A DNA stretch of 64,000 nucleotides from Canna indica. Taxonomy: Eukaryota; Streptophyta; Magnoliopsida; Zingiberales; Cannaceae. Numbering within the stretch: the first letter of the stretch is position 1; the number at the start of each line of letters is the position of its first letter. This document shows positions 50,801-60,813 of the stretch, piece by piece. Location: the NCBI GenBank assembly GCA_034359265.1, contig CP136896.1, forward strand, positions 12,803,501 to 12,867,500, written 5' to 3'. The position numbers and the translations under genes were made by a program. A model generated the notes under the pieces. The model was given only the letters and a program-made list of their open reading frames with translations, did not search any database and was not told the origin of the DNA.

Positions 50801-52811
50801 GGAGGAGACGATCGCGCGTCAGACTGAAATGATGGAGTGTTAGAGTCAGATGATGGCAGAGATGTATGCTATGCTACGCAACATGTCAGGTTATCCTTCG
50901 GCATCATCTGATCCATCATCCTCGAGTTAGTCCACGCCGGTGTACACCCAAGCACTCCAGATCCCGTCATATGATCCAGATCATCCTCCATCGTCATCGT
51001 GAGATTTTTTATTATTTTTTATATTGACTTTGTTACTTATGTTTAATTTGTTTTGTTTGTATATTGATACTTCAATTTTGCATTTGAAAGTTTTTATACG
51101 ATTGTGGATACAAATAAACATCTATATAATTATTTTGATGTATATCTGGGTGTATTTGTGATGTGTGAATGGATGTATGTATGGGTGTATGGGTGTGTGA
51201 GTTATATATCAGATAATGTATCAATGTATTAATGAAAATTTAGAATTTTAAATTTTTTGTTGTTGTAGGTTTTGGTCATCAGCATCGGCTTTTCCACGAC
51301 CGTCCGTGGGAAAGCCGTTACTAAAAGTGTATCGTAAGCCGTTGGTGATGTTATACAGCAACGGCTTAGTAACCATCTTTCACTAACGGTTTTGCCACGG
51401 CCTCACGGGCCGTTGCTAATAATGTTATCAGCAACGGCCCCGTGTTTGTGGCAAAGCCGTTGCTAATAATATTATTAGCAACGGCCCGAGCGGCCGTTGC
51501 TGATGCCCATTTTTCCAGTAGTGGTAGTAGTTAAAAATAAATTTAACCCATGTAGGAATAAATAAGATAATAAAATTTTCATTTAGTTTAATTTTGTGTT
51601 TGATTTCTACTTTCGTCACTGAGCCTCATATAATAGTGACAAATCAATGACGGATCTATGACGGAGGTGGAGAAAAATTTTCAGTTACGGATTAGTGTCG
51701 AAATATTAGTGACGAAAATAAAATCGGTCATTATTCTGTCACTGATTTTTTTAAAAAAATTATAGGTAAAATTGATCAAAAATTCTGTGTGTAATACCCA
51801 TAGAACTTAACTATTTTTTATTTGGTTTCAGCAGGAGGATCGAGTCGCGCATTAGTGCGGGTGGAGATGATCGTCAGAGGGCACAACTTGAGGTGAGGCC
51901 CTTATGCGCAAAGAAATTTCTTTTAATTGGGTTGGTTGGGGTGTCGAGCTCGAGTTGGGCTCAAGACGAGTTCGAGGTTGCGATCGGGGCTCGATTAGGA
52001 CGAGTATAGGCCGATTTGGGTCAACTTAAGTGAGGAGGGGCATTTTGGTAATTTCGGCACGAGTTCGTCGGAGGTTCGTCGGAGCATCGCGTTGGGATCT
52101 TCGTCCAAGGTGAGTGGCCTTAATTCCTTAGGGTTTTGTCCTCTCTAGGGCAAATCCATGGAAGTTTATGAGTTGGTTTGTTGAAATATGAAATCGGTGT
52201 TGATTTACATGTTTTCCCGAAGATTTTCGATATTTGATGTTTGATAGGGTATGGATATTTTAGGGAAGCCCTGTGAGAGGGTTTGGCTAGATGAAAACCC
52301 TAAGGATAGAAGACTTTAGGGGCTGTTTTGGGTTGTGGGATCATTTTCCTTAGTTGAATTTGTAGAATTTATTTCATTTGATGCTAGAAGTAAAGATTGG
52401 TTGAGGAATTAGGGAAGCATGACCCTAATTAATTCTTAGGGCATGCGGCCCTATTAGAGAAGTAAGGTTCCCAATACACTTGACCTTAAACTTAAGGGCT
52501 ATTGTTATCAATTAGGGGTGGCTAAAAACAGCTTGTAAGTAGTTGCATGGTGAAGGGTATGGGGTGGCATGGGCATGCCCACCAACTCTTTGGTGAAATG
52601 CCACACCCACTTAATGTATGCTTAAATCCGAATTTTCTGTAGCATAATTTCATATTTGGTTTGGGGGTATATGTGTAGAATCCAAGTGTGGTTGAGTTGG
52701 CCGATTTTAAGGGCCGAAATTAATCTCATGTTTAAGGGTTGTTTGGTGAAGGGCTTAAGATCACTCAAATCAGCCCAGAAATTCTAATAGACATGTTTGA
52801 CATGTGTTTCA

Positions 52812-53240
52812 GAGGCCGAGGTGTTATCCGACTCGAGTGAAATGTCGAGATTACTTCGTAGGGTATATGCATGAGCCCAATATCCCATTTCTAATATATT
52901 ACAAACTGATAATTAAATGGTTTATGTAATTAGTAAAAGGACTAAGTGAGTCTGCCCATTTCTGTACATGACAGTCCAATTCTGTGTAGGTGAGTTTGAT
53001 GTGCCATACGGAGGGCGAGACGTCATCCTACACTAGTGAAACTGTGGGAAAAGCTTGTAGGACCTATGGTTGTAAGCTTACGAACCATTTCTGAGGAAAA
53101 TGGAAGGAGTATCGATGGGTTACGGGCATGACCAAATGACTAACTGAAACTGTGTAGAAATTGCTTGTGATTGCAGAAATTTGAGTAGGCATGTTCCTCA
53201 CATGGTTTAGTGGTCGAGCCGTCATTCAAATGATGTGAAA
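52812..53240 (+). repeat. Triad of related boxes about 200 bp apart
   Basis: Three places share the order GGCCGAGGTGTTATCC...GAGTGAAA (about 52814), GGGCGAGACGTCATCC...TAGTGAAA (about 53013) and GGTCGAGCCGTCATTC...ATGTGAAA (about 53212). They look like diverged copies of one unit of about 200 bp. Confidence 0.55.
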
Positions 53241-53587
53241 CTTAAGGGATGATTAATATGATATGTGGACATGCTAGTTATGCAATTTCTATAGGAAAAT
53301 AATTGAGAATTTAAAGATTTTCATGTGTGATAAAATGCTATCTAAATATATTTTTAGACCATAGAATTTTGACTAAGTGTTGGAGAATTCTGGTTTTACC
53401 TTAATTAAGGGATGTTTTCATGTAATGATTGTGTGCACAATATATACCACAACAGTTGGAATTATATAACTGCATTTGAGATGAACATTTAGCCTTATTA
53501 TTGTATTAGTATTATACTTGTATGAATTTGAGCGCACATTAAATTGTTATATTCTACATGTTATGCATGTGAGTGATGTTTTGTGAC

Positions 53588-53880
53588 TCCATCCGGTGAC
53601 GGGGGTGAGATGCCTCGAAGAGACGACTCTGGAGGCCCATTCGGTGACAAGGGAGGCCCCGAAGAGATGGTGTTGTGCTGATGTGTGATTCCGGTCGGTG
53701 ACAGGGAAGTGCCCCGAAGAGACAGCTCCAGAAACCCATCCGGTGACAGGGGCATGCCCCGAAGAGACGGTGTTGGGTATTGTTTCCGACCAGTGACGGG
53801 GAGTGCTCTGAAGAGACGGCTCCGGAAGCCCATCCGATGACGAGGATCACCCCGAAGAGATGGCGCTAGGCCGATGGTAA
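53588..53880 (+). repeat. Dimeric tandem array (about 95-bp higher-order unit, three copies)
   Basis: Six units of about 45-50 bp share CCGGTGACGGGG...GCCCCGAAGAGAC. Units 1, 3 and 5 continue GACTCTGGAGG, AGCTCCAGAAA and GGCTCCGGAAG. Units 2, 4 and 6 continue GGTGTTGTGCTG, GGTGTTGGGTAT and GGCGCTAGGCCG. The basic repeat is therefore an A-B dimer amplified three times. The overlapping minus-strand frames of 98 and 110 aa are translations of the array, not genes. Confidence 0.8.
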
Positions 53881-54176
53881 TGTGGGAGGCCACACCGACT
53901 ACCTACCATATGTGACTAGTTGGATATACATTCCCTACCATATTGGACAGTAGCTAGAGGAGCTTATAGCGGCTAGTTTGCATGTTCGGTGAGAGAATAA
54001 TGTGACATCATGAGTTTCATGCAATAATTTAATTATTAGTGTGATACCATAACTGCTATAGTACACCATGATTTGATTAGTTACTTGAGAGCATAGTTAT
54101 TATGTTATGACTTTAGCATGTTTATGGTGTTACTCCTTACTACATTATTTATGTTTTTGAGGGCGGTATTAGCCAT

Positions 54177-55050
54177 TAGGGGTGGCAATTGGAACCGGTT
54201 AACCGAACCGCAAAATTCGGTTTTGGATAATGATTTTGCGGTTCAGTTTCGGTTTTGATTAGTGAAGCTCAAAAATCGTTTCTAAACGGTTCGGTTTCGA
54301 TTATTGAGTTGCGGATAACCAGTAACCGAAACCGGTTATAAATTTCGGTTTCGATTACCGATTTTCGCGGTTAACCGATACCTGAAACCGTTAAAATATA
54401 AATTATTAGATTATTTAAACCCGGAACCCGTTACCATTAACCCACTTACCCTTATATATAAAAACCTAAAATATAAATCTAACCCTAAATTTTCCCTCAC
54501 TCTCTCAGCCGACACTCTCATCACACTCCCTCAGCCGACTGCCGACCCGACTCGCGACAGTGCGAACGCCGCGATTCCACGAACTGGCGAGTGGCGAATG
54601 CAGCGATCGACCGATCGCGAACTAGCGAGTGGCGACTCCCCTTCCCTTCACCACTTGACACCATCCACTGATCCACTCGTCCCTCAGCAGACTGACACTC
54701 ACACTCGCTCATCCAACCCGACTCGGCGAGACGACGACAGTGGCGATTGGTGAACGCCGCAAACTGGCGACTGCGACTTCGATCATCGAATCATCCTCGA
54801 GTCGACTCCCTTCCGGCCTTCCCCCTCAGCCCTTGGCGTCGGCTGCCCTCACCGACTCCCAACCACCCGATTCGCTCGACAACGGCTTCCTCCGGCTTCC
54901 CAGTCGACTTCCTCATTTCGGTACGTCTTCCTCAGTTGTTTTCGTGCCCAACCTTTTCGACTCCTCAGTTTGTTTACTCCTAGCCTTTTAGGGTTTTGCG
55001 ATCTCCTCCAGCGCTCGTTCCTCCTAGCCAGACGAGTATTTATATAGTTA
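54177..55050 (+). mobile_element. 5' end of a hAT-type element (related to the MITE at 32652)
   Basis: TAGGGGTGGCAATTGGAACC at 54177 is followed by GGTTAACCGAACCGCAAAAT and CGGTTTCGATTATTG words, closely matching the start of the MITE at 32652. A GC-rich part follows (about 54490-55020) with CAGCCGACT and GACTCGCGA words and CCTAGCCTTTTAGGGTTTTGCG, like the leader of a larger hAT element. No transposase coding and no right terminal repeat were found, so it is truncated or deleted. ORFs at 54521-54712, 54740-54991 and 54849-55169 lie in this GC-rich part. Confidence 0.5.
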
Positions 55051-55454
55051 TGCATTCCTTTGGTATGAGTATGTCGTTGTTTATTGATTAGGCTTCGGGG
55101 TACTTGTAGTATTCTCACTATCATGTGATCCTGAAATTGGGGCGTGATTATTGAATAATTCTTTTGCATTTCTTAGTTGATGACCTTGACAACACTCACT
55201 TAAATGATATTTTTGGTCTCTAAATGGTGCAAGAAATCTTTCATAATTTATTTAACTACATCTAGTAGATAATAACAATTCATATAATTAAAACCTAGTT
55301 ATAGACAGTGTTATATGCCAAAAGTCAATACCACTAATTTAAACAACTCATACTTACCATTAGGGAGTTTAAGTGCACTTTATCTACTAGTTGCATCTCG
55401 AAGAACCCCTACCGTCAACTTCATATCATTCCTATTCAATAAGAAAAGGGAGAA

Positions 55455-56112
55455 GTACAGATTTGGTCCTATAAATTTTTAAATTTTTGGACTTTGATCC
55501 TATAAGTTTCATTTTGATATTTTCGGTCCTATAAGTTTGCTATGTAGTATAGATTTGGTTATATCCGTGACGGTCCGTTAACTCTCCGTTAATATGGACT
55601 AACTTCGTTCATACACATTGGCATATTTGGTCCTATAAGTTTCATTTCGAAATTTTCAGTCCTATATGTTTGTTCCGTAGAACAAATTTGGTCCTATATA
55701 TTTATCCTGTAGCACAGATTTAGTACTATCCGTCTATCCGCGACGGTCCATTAACTCTCCGTCCACGAAAAAATAAACGACATTATGTCCATGCTAGCAG
55801 GGTTAATAGACCGTCGTGGATAGGACCAAATCTATATGACGGACCGGATAGATTTGATTCGTAACATAGATTTGCTCAGTAACATATATAAGTTTGCTTT
55901 GTAACATAGATTTGGTCATATTCATGATGGTCCATTAACTCCGTCAATATGAACATAATATCGTTTATTTTTTCGTGGACAAAGAGTTAACGGACCATCA
56001 CAGATATAATTAAATTTGTGCTATAAGGCAAATATGTTGGATCAAATTTGTGCTACAGGATAAATATATAGGACCAAATCTATATTATAGGGCAAACATA
56101 TAGGACTGAGAA
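55455..56112. repeat. Imperfect fold-back repeat of TTTGGTCCTATAAGTTT words
   Basis: The left part runs GATTTGGTCCTATAAATTT, TTTCGGTCCTATAAGTTTG, ATATCCGTGACGGTCCGTTAACTCTCCG. Read on the other strand, the right part runs TCAGTCCTATATGTTTG, ATAGATTTGGTCCTATATATTT, ATATCTGTGATGGTCCGTTAACTC. The two halves therefore face each other, with a shared ACGAAAAAATAAACGA block towards the middle. No exact terminal duplication was found. It is probably a Mutator-like or other long-inverted-repeat MITE. Confidence 0.55.
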
Positions 56113-56816
56113 TGTAACTTGGATTTTGATGTAAGTCTCGTATAAAGAATCAAGAAAATTCTAAAAAATACATAAAGTAAGTCAAATCTACGGTGGCAAA
56201 ATAAAGAACAACAATTATATTTGGAAATAAAGCCCACCTTTCTTGTAGTTGCTAATATTTGGAGTGGATATTTGTGCATTTTGAATTTTTTACTTCGCAT
56301 TATACACTTTCTGCGAAAGTGTCTAATCAGTTAGAAACTTTGGTAGAATTGTATATTTACGATAAAAACGATTATTTTTAACACTGAAATTGATTTAATA
56401 TGACGTGAATTATTTTATAGAGATATTAAACCAATATTTAGAACGATATATTTGTGCATTTTGAATTTTTTACTAAATGTTATATACTTTTCTAACCCGT
56501 TAGTCACTTTTTGATGATATAATTAGTATTATGAAAAATTAGTTCAAAATTTTATAATTTCTACCGCCATAATCTAGATCGTAGAATTTTCCTTCACAGT
56601 AATTCAATTTTGGAAAATTGATGATAAGTATTTATTTTGGCATTTTTTATATGGGTAATTTATTATTGATTGATTGCTTGATGCAGAAGCTAGTGCGGTT
56701 TCATTATTGTATGATTTAATCAATTCTTTTCTCGAGATTTTATTTTAGGCTAATGTGATGATAAATTTTGTTGAGAGCTTATGTTTGATGATGTAATTAA
56801 TGGTATAGAGAGCTAA
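56113..56816. other. AT-rich intergenic spacer
   Basis: No gene is seen. A 21-base phrase (TTTGTGCATTTTGAATTTTTT, last base omitted from both copies here) occurs at about 56270 and 56451, so there is a short local duplication. Confidence 0.4.
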
Positions 56817-57329
56817 GGACCTGTTCGGTATACTGTATAGTACTAGCCTTTATAGTATTAATTTGTATTATACTATTATTATACAGTATTTGATGCACAC
56901 ATGTACTATTATGTATAATACTAGTCTGTATGGACTAATATGTATTGACTAACATATATAATAATATAATATAATATAATATATAATAATATACACTATA
57001 ATATTATATTATATGTAATATGTTATAATAATATAATATAAAAATTATATAATATATTTTATCGTTAAAAATATTTCATAAATTAAAATTATTATTATTA
57101 ATATATTTAATATATTTTAATTTTTGCCCGGAGGTAAAATGAGTATCCAAAATATTGAAAGTTCTAGTGTAAGCTAATGAAGAGCTTTGAGAGTGTATTA
57201 TTAATATAACTTATGACAGCTTATGATGTACTATTTTTAATGCAGATATTAGTTAATACTCTTTCCAAACACTGTATAGTATTATTCTAATACTATACTT
57301 GAGGCTTATACAGGGTACCAAACGGGCCC
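56817..57329. mobile_element. Tourist-like (PIF/Harbinger) MITE
   Basis: The ends are inverted repeats: GGACCTGTTCGGTATACTGTA on the left, and GGGCCCGTTTGGTACCCTGTA when the right end is read on the other strand. The element is flanked by the trinucleotide TAA on both sides (56814-56816 and 57330-57332), the normal PIF/Harbinger target duplication. The body repeats ACTGTATAGTATTA and ATAATACTAGT words and has a TA-rich centre. No coding capacity. Confidence 0.85.
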
Positions 57330-58285
57330 TAAGATTCTAGACTTATATATGTCGATTTCAAAGGTCGAGGATGCTAGTTGATTGTTGACTCAATTTACTT
57401 ATAGTATGTGGGCTGGACTAACTCTTTGGACCTGATTAGATCAGGTCCAGAAGCGCCCGTACTCATGAACCAGACTCAAATAAAACCAATTGCAAACTAG
57501 CCCGGGGTCTCCACCCAGTCATACAGAGACACTCACACATTTCATTAATTACTAGGAATTCAGTAGTAATGATCTCGATATTTTCGGGATAAACCTCAAT
57601 CCATTACAGGCATATCCCCAAGAAATTCAAGAAGACACCAAAATGTAACAAACTTGTAATTATAAATATTTTTTTATAAAATTGATTGACACACAAATAA
57701 ATCAAACTATATCTAATTTATAAAAATAAAAATAAAAATAATCGTTTTCAACTAATTTATAATTTAATCAAAATTATTTTCAAACTATTTACCTCATTTT
57801 TTATAAATTATTATTATTATTACTATTACTATTATTATTATTATTATTATTATTATTATCTAATTGAATAGAATATAATACTAAATTATTAATAATCTAA
57901 TTAAATTTTATAAATATTTTATAACTATAATAGCAAAAACTAATTATATATATATATACGAGCCTATATTGATAAGAAGAAAATGACAAATGATTATCAG
58001 AATTTGTTGGTGGAAAAGCAATAAATAAAGGGGAGAATTGAGCCAGTTGATCAATTTGGAAAGATAGTACTTTTAAACTCGTGATGAATTCTATCCCAAT
58101 TCACACACTTTCTACAATGTGGATAAATGATAGTGATTGAAAAGTATAAGAAAGTGGAAAAAAGTTTCTATGGAGCTCAAACAATAAGAAAAAGTGTAAT
58201 CTAAGGTTAAATTAAGTAAATATAATGGTGTTAAATATTTGAGTATTGTTAAAACCATTATTCATGCTAAAAGAGTATAACATTT
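57330..58285. other. AT-rich intergenic DNA with a TTA/ATT triplet repeat
   Basis: No gene is seen. An (ATT)n-type microsatellite lies at about 57807-57860. Confidence 0.45.
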
Positions 58286-58289
58286 CCTC

Positions 58290-58939
58290 AACAAAAAAAA
58301 AGGTCAGCTTTGGTCCAGACTGCTATTAGAAAGTTAAAATAGTTTCCATCCTTTCAGAAGTATACATAACTCAATTCTGAAACTCAAGGATGGCTTGAAG
58401 AAAAAAAGTTGGAAATGGAAGAAACAATAACATAGCATTAGACCCATGGATTGAATGTGTTCCTATTGACAAATGACCAACATATGTAAACGTTTAGAAG
58501 ATTCGAGATTTCAAACAGGTAGTAGAGCTAATCAAAGAGGGAAATTGAAATATTGATCTCTTAATTGACCTCTTTAGCAAGGTCCTTACAGAAAGAATAG
58601 TTCTAATCTATTTGCCTAAACATGAAACTGAGGATAAATGGATTTAAGCTTTAAACGAGAAAGGAAACATAAATTGTAAAATTGCTGACAATTTTCTCAA
58701 AGGCAAGGAGGATAATCGCAATTGGTAGAGACTTTGGAGCTATGCCGTTATTCCTAAGATTAAGATCCTCTCTTGGAAGTTACTTTTGGGTAGACTTCCA
58801 ACATCTAGTTATTTGCCCATTTTTACTAAAATTTATAAGAGTCATTGTTTTATCTGCAAAATCTTTGAGGATTGCATTAAGCATATTTTCTATGATTGTG
58901 ATACGGAAGGGGAATATGACTCAATAGGCAATATGTAAG
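58290..58939 (+). pseudogene. LINE ORF2 C-terminal scrap (zinc-binding region)
   Basis: Frames on the + strand, with stops and shifts, give DPWIECVPIDK, then a piece containing FKQVVELIKEGNWNIDLL, then HETEDKWI and ALNEKGNINCKIADNF, then WSYAVIPKIKILSWKLLLGR and CFICKIFEDCIKHIFYDC. This is the usual C-terminal order of a plant L1-like ORF2, ending in the C-x2-C...H...C zinc-binding motif. It stops at the MITE inserted at 58940. Confidence 0.7.
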
Positions 58940-59577
58940 TTTAGGGGTGAGCAACTGAACCGAATCATCGGTTAATCGAATCGAAATTTTGATTTATCCA
59001 TTAATCGTTTATCGAATCGAAAAATTCGATTAATTCGGTTCGGTTAACCGAATTTTTCAGTTCGGTTCGATTAATTTATCGAATTCATAAAAAATTGGTG
59101 AAAAAAATATATATCAATACTTTATTAAGATTCAAACTTTGGACCACTCAAATACATATATATCACCTCAACCACTCAAACAAATGTTGTTATTTGATAT
59201 AAATCTTACAACCGAAATTATTATATCTATAATGATCAAAATAAAATAAATATTATGCATAACCAAGATTCTAACATGGTTTCGTAAAACATAACTTTAG
59301 CATCTTAACCACTAAAGCAAACCATAACATATGATTTATAATTTTTATTTTTTATATATTAAAATAGATTTCAATTAATCGATAAATTAATCGAATCGTT
59401 CGGTCAATCGATAAATTAATTGAACCATTCGGTTAATTTACCAAACCGAACCAAAAATCAAATTTTCAAAAAAAATTAATCGTTAACCGAACTGAATTTT
59501 TTTCGATTAATTTGGTTTTAGTTCGATCGATTTTTCAATTTTTTCCGATGAATCAAAAATTCTTACTCACCCCTAAA
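58940..59577. mobile_element. hAT-type MITE inserted in a LINE fragment
   Basis: The ends are perfect 12-bp inverted repeats, TTTAGGGGTGAG on the left and CTCACCCCTAAA on the right. The flanks TATGTAAG and TATGTTAG match at 7 of 8 bases, fitting an aged 8-bp hAT duplication. The body is made of GGTTAATCGAATCG and CGGTTCGGTTAACC words around an AT-rich core. Confidence 0.8.
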
Positions 59578-59801
59578 TATGTTAGCGAGGAATGCACGCT
59601 CATTGCTTATTGATCCCTTGCTTTCTCCACCTAACATTTTGAATAGTCTAATTTTTTTCTCAGAGGTTTTTCTTTTTAAAAGAATTAAGGTGATCTTTGT
59701 CCTTTCATTTTTTTTATTAAAGTAACTACAGCTCTTCTTAATTAATTTTGTTATTGATTAATTCTTCAATTACTTCTTTCACATATTTGTCTTTTAAAAT
59801 A

Positions 59802-60388
59802 GGGTAATTACTTGAATATATTCTGAACTTTGGACTTTATCTCAAATATATCCTGAACTTTCACATCACCAAATTATATCATGAATTATTAAATTTGTAT
59901 CAATTGTATCCCTCCGTTAAAATTCTGTCACCTACTCCGTTAACAGTGTGACGTGGCTTGCACACGTGGATTAAAATATTTTTTTTATATTCTAACACTT
60001 TCTCCGTCACCACCTCGTCGGACCTCATCGGAGAAACCGTCGGATCTCGCTGGAGAAATCGCCGGACATCGCTGGAGAATCATTTTCTATTGGAATTGTT
60101 TACGAACGAGGTCCGACGGTTTCTCCGGCGCGGTCCGGCGGTTTCTCCGGCGAGGTCCGACAATTTCTCCAGCGAGGTGATGACAGAGAAAGTGTTAAAA
60201 TATAAAAAAATATATTTTAATCTACATGTGCAAGCCACGCCACATTGCTAACGGAGTAGGTGACGAAATTTTAACGGAGTGATACAATTGATTCAAATTT
60301 AATAGTTTAGGATATAATTTGGTGAAGTGAAAGTTTAGATACATTTGAGACAAAGTTCTAAGTTCAGAATATATTCAGGCAATTACCC
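59802..60388. mobile_element. Mutator-like MITE with 9-bp target duplication
   Basis: TTTAAAATA flanks the element exactly on both sides (59793-59801 and 60389-60397); 9 bp is the Mutator standard. The ends are long inverted repeats: GGGTAATTACTTGAATATATTC on the left, and GGGTAATTGCCTGAATATATTC when the right end is read on the other strand. The pairing continues through TTTGAGATAAAG-type, CACCAAATTATATC and TTAACGGAGTAGGTGAC blocks. The centre is GC-rich with repeated CGGCGAGGTCCGAC-type words that are themselves inverted. Frames at 59953-60251 are by-products. Confidence 0.9.
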
Positions 60389-60813
60389 TTTAAAATATAA
60401 AAATCTATGAAAGATCATACTTCATATATGCAAATATTTAAATCCAGCGTGAATGTCAATATTGTTACCATTTATGAAATAAACTTGAATTGAAGTTACC
60501 TAATCATGGTTAGTAATGATAATTTATTTTATGACCGCATGCTGGTGATTTGACTTCTTGAGCCTTTTCAAGACTCCGAAGCCTCTTGGGTTCGGGGGCT
60601 TTGCTTAGGCCAAGGTGGGTCTGAGTCGCGTTTTCTTGGAGTGGATTCCGGAGGGTGTTTTCCGCGTGTTTCGCACGCTTGGCGTCTTGACGGCAGTATT
60701 AAAGGCGGATTAGGGCTTCTTCCTTTCATTTTTCCTGCGCTGCGCTCGGGGTTAGGGTTTTCCTTCCCCGTCGTGTAGAGGGTCCCCCCCCCTCCCCTCG
60801 GAGTTGATCCGAG

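Larger units (their letters stand above)
44939..51523 (+). mobile_element. Full-length CACTA (En/Spm) transposon
   Basis: The element starts CACTACTAGAAA and ends TTTCCAGTAGTG, its near-exact inverted repeat. It is flanked by a perfect 3-bp duplication, GTA (44936-44938 and 51524-51526), the hallmark of CACTA elements; length 6585 bp. Subterminal regions are dense in CAGCAACGGC and its complement GCCGTTGCTG (left about 44960-45110, right about 51270-51510), the expected binding sites of the element's TNPA-type protein. It carries two decayed genes: a TNPD/TNP2-type transposase (46017-49460) and a second Transposase_24-type gene (49519-50800). Confidence 0.93.
44400..51780. mobile_element. Older CACTA-like element enclosing a complete CACTA transposon
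   Basis: The sequences on both sides of the complete CACTA element share GTGAC/GTCAC-based words: GTCACCGAAGAATATCAGTGACG at about 44521-44543 on the left, and TCGTCACTGAGCC, TAGTGACAAATCAATGACGG and TCTGTCACTGATTTTT at about 51613-51750 on the right. These are subterminal repeats of the kind that mark a CACTA-type element, and the left end reads CACAAGAAAAACGGG. The right end is eroded, with GTCACTGATTTTTTTAAAAAAAT where CTTGTAGTG would be expected. No coding sequence outside the inner element was found. Confidence 0.55.
51785..54176. mobile_element. LTR-like or other retroelement DNA rich in internal repeats
   Basis: From TGTAATACCCATAG near 51790 the sequence is unlike its AT-rich surroundings, moderately GC-rich, with no reading frame of a retroelement protein. 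It carries a triad of related boxes and a dimeric tandem array (separate entries). The TG start, the length of about 2.4 kb and the lack of coding suggest a solo LTR of a Ty3-type element, cut on the right by the hAT end at 54177. No matching right end or 5-bp duplication was found, so this is tentative. Confidence 0.4.

Noticed and set aside
53554..53893. 98-aa and 110-aa minus-strand frames with repeated RGxPxHRMG-type motifs
   Set aside because: The periodic peptide is simply a translation of the dimeric tandem array in LTR-like DNA.
54740..55169. Frames of 78-106 aa in the GC-rich stretch after 54500
   Set aside because: They fall in the leader-like part of a truncated hAT element and have no domain.
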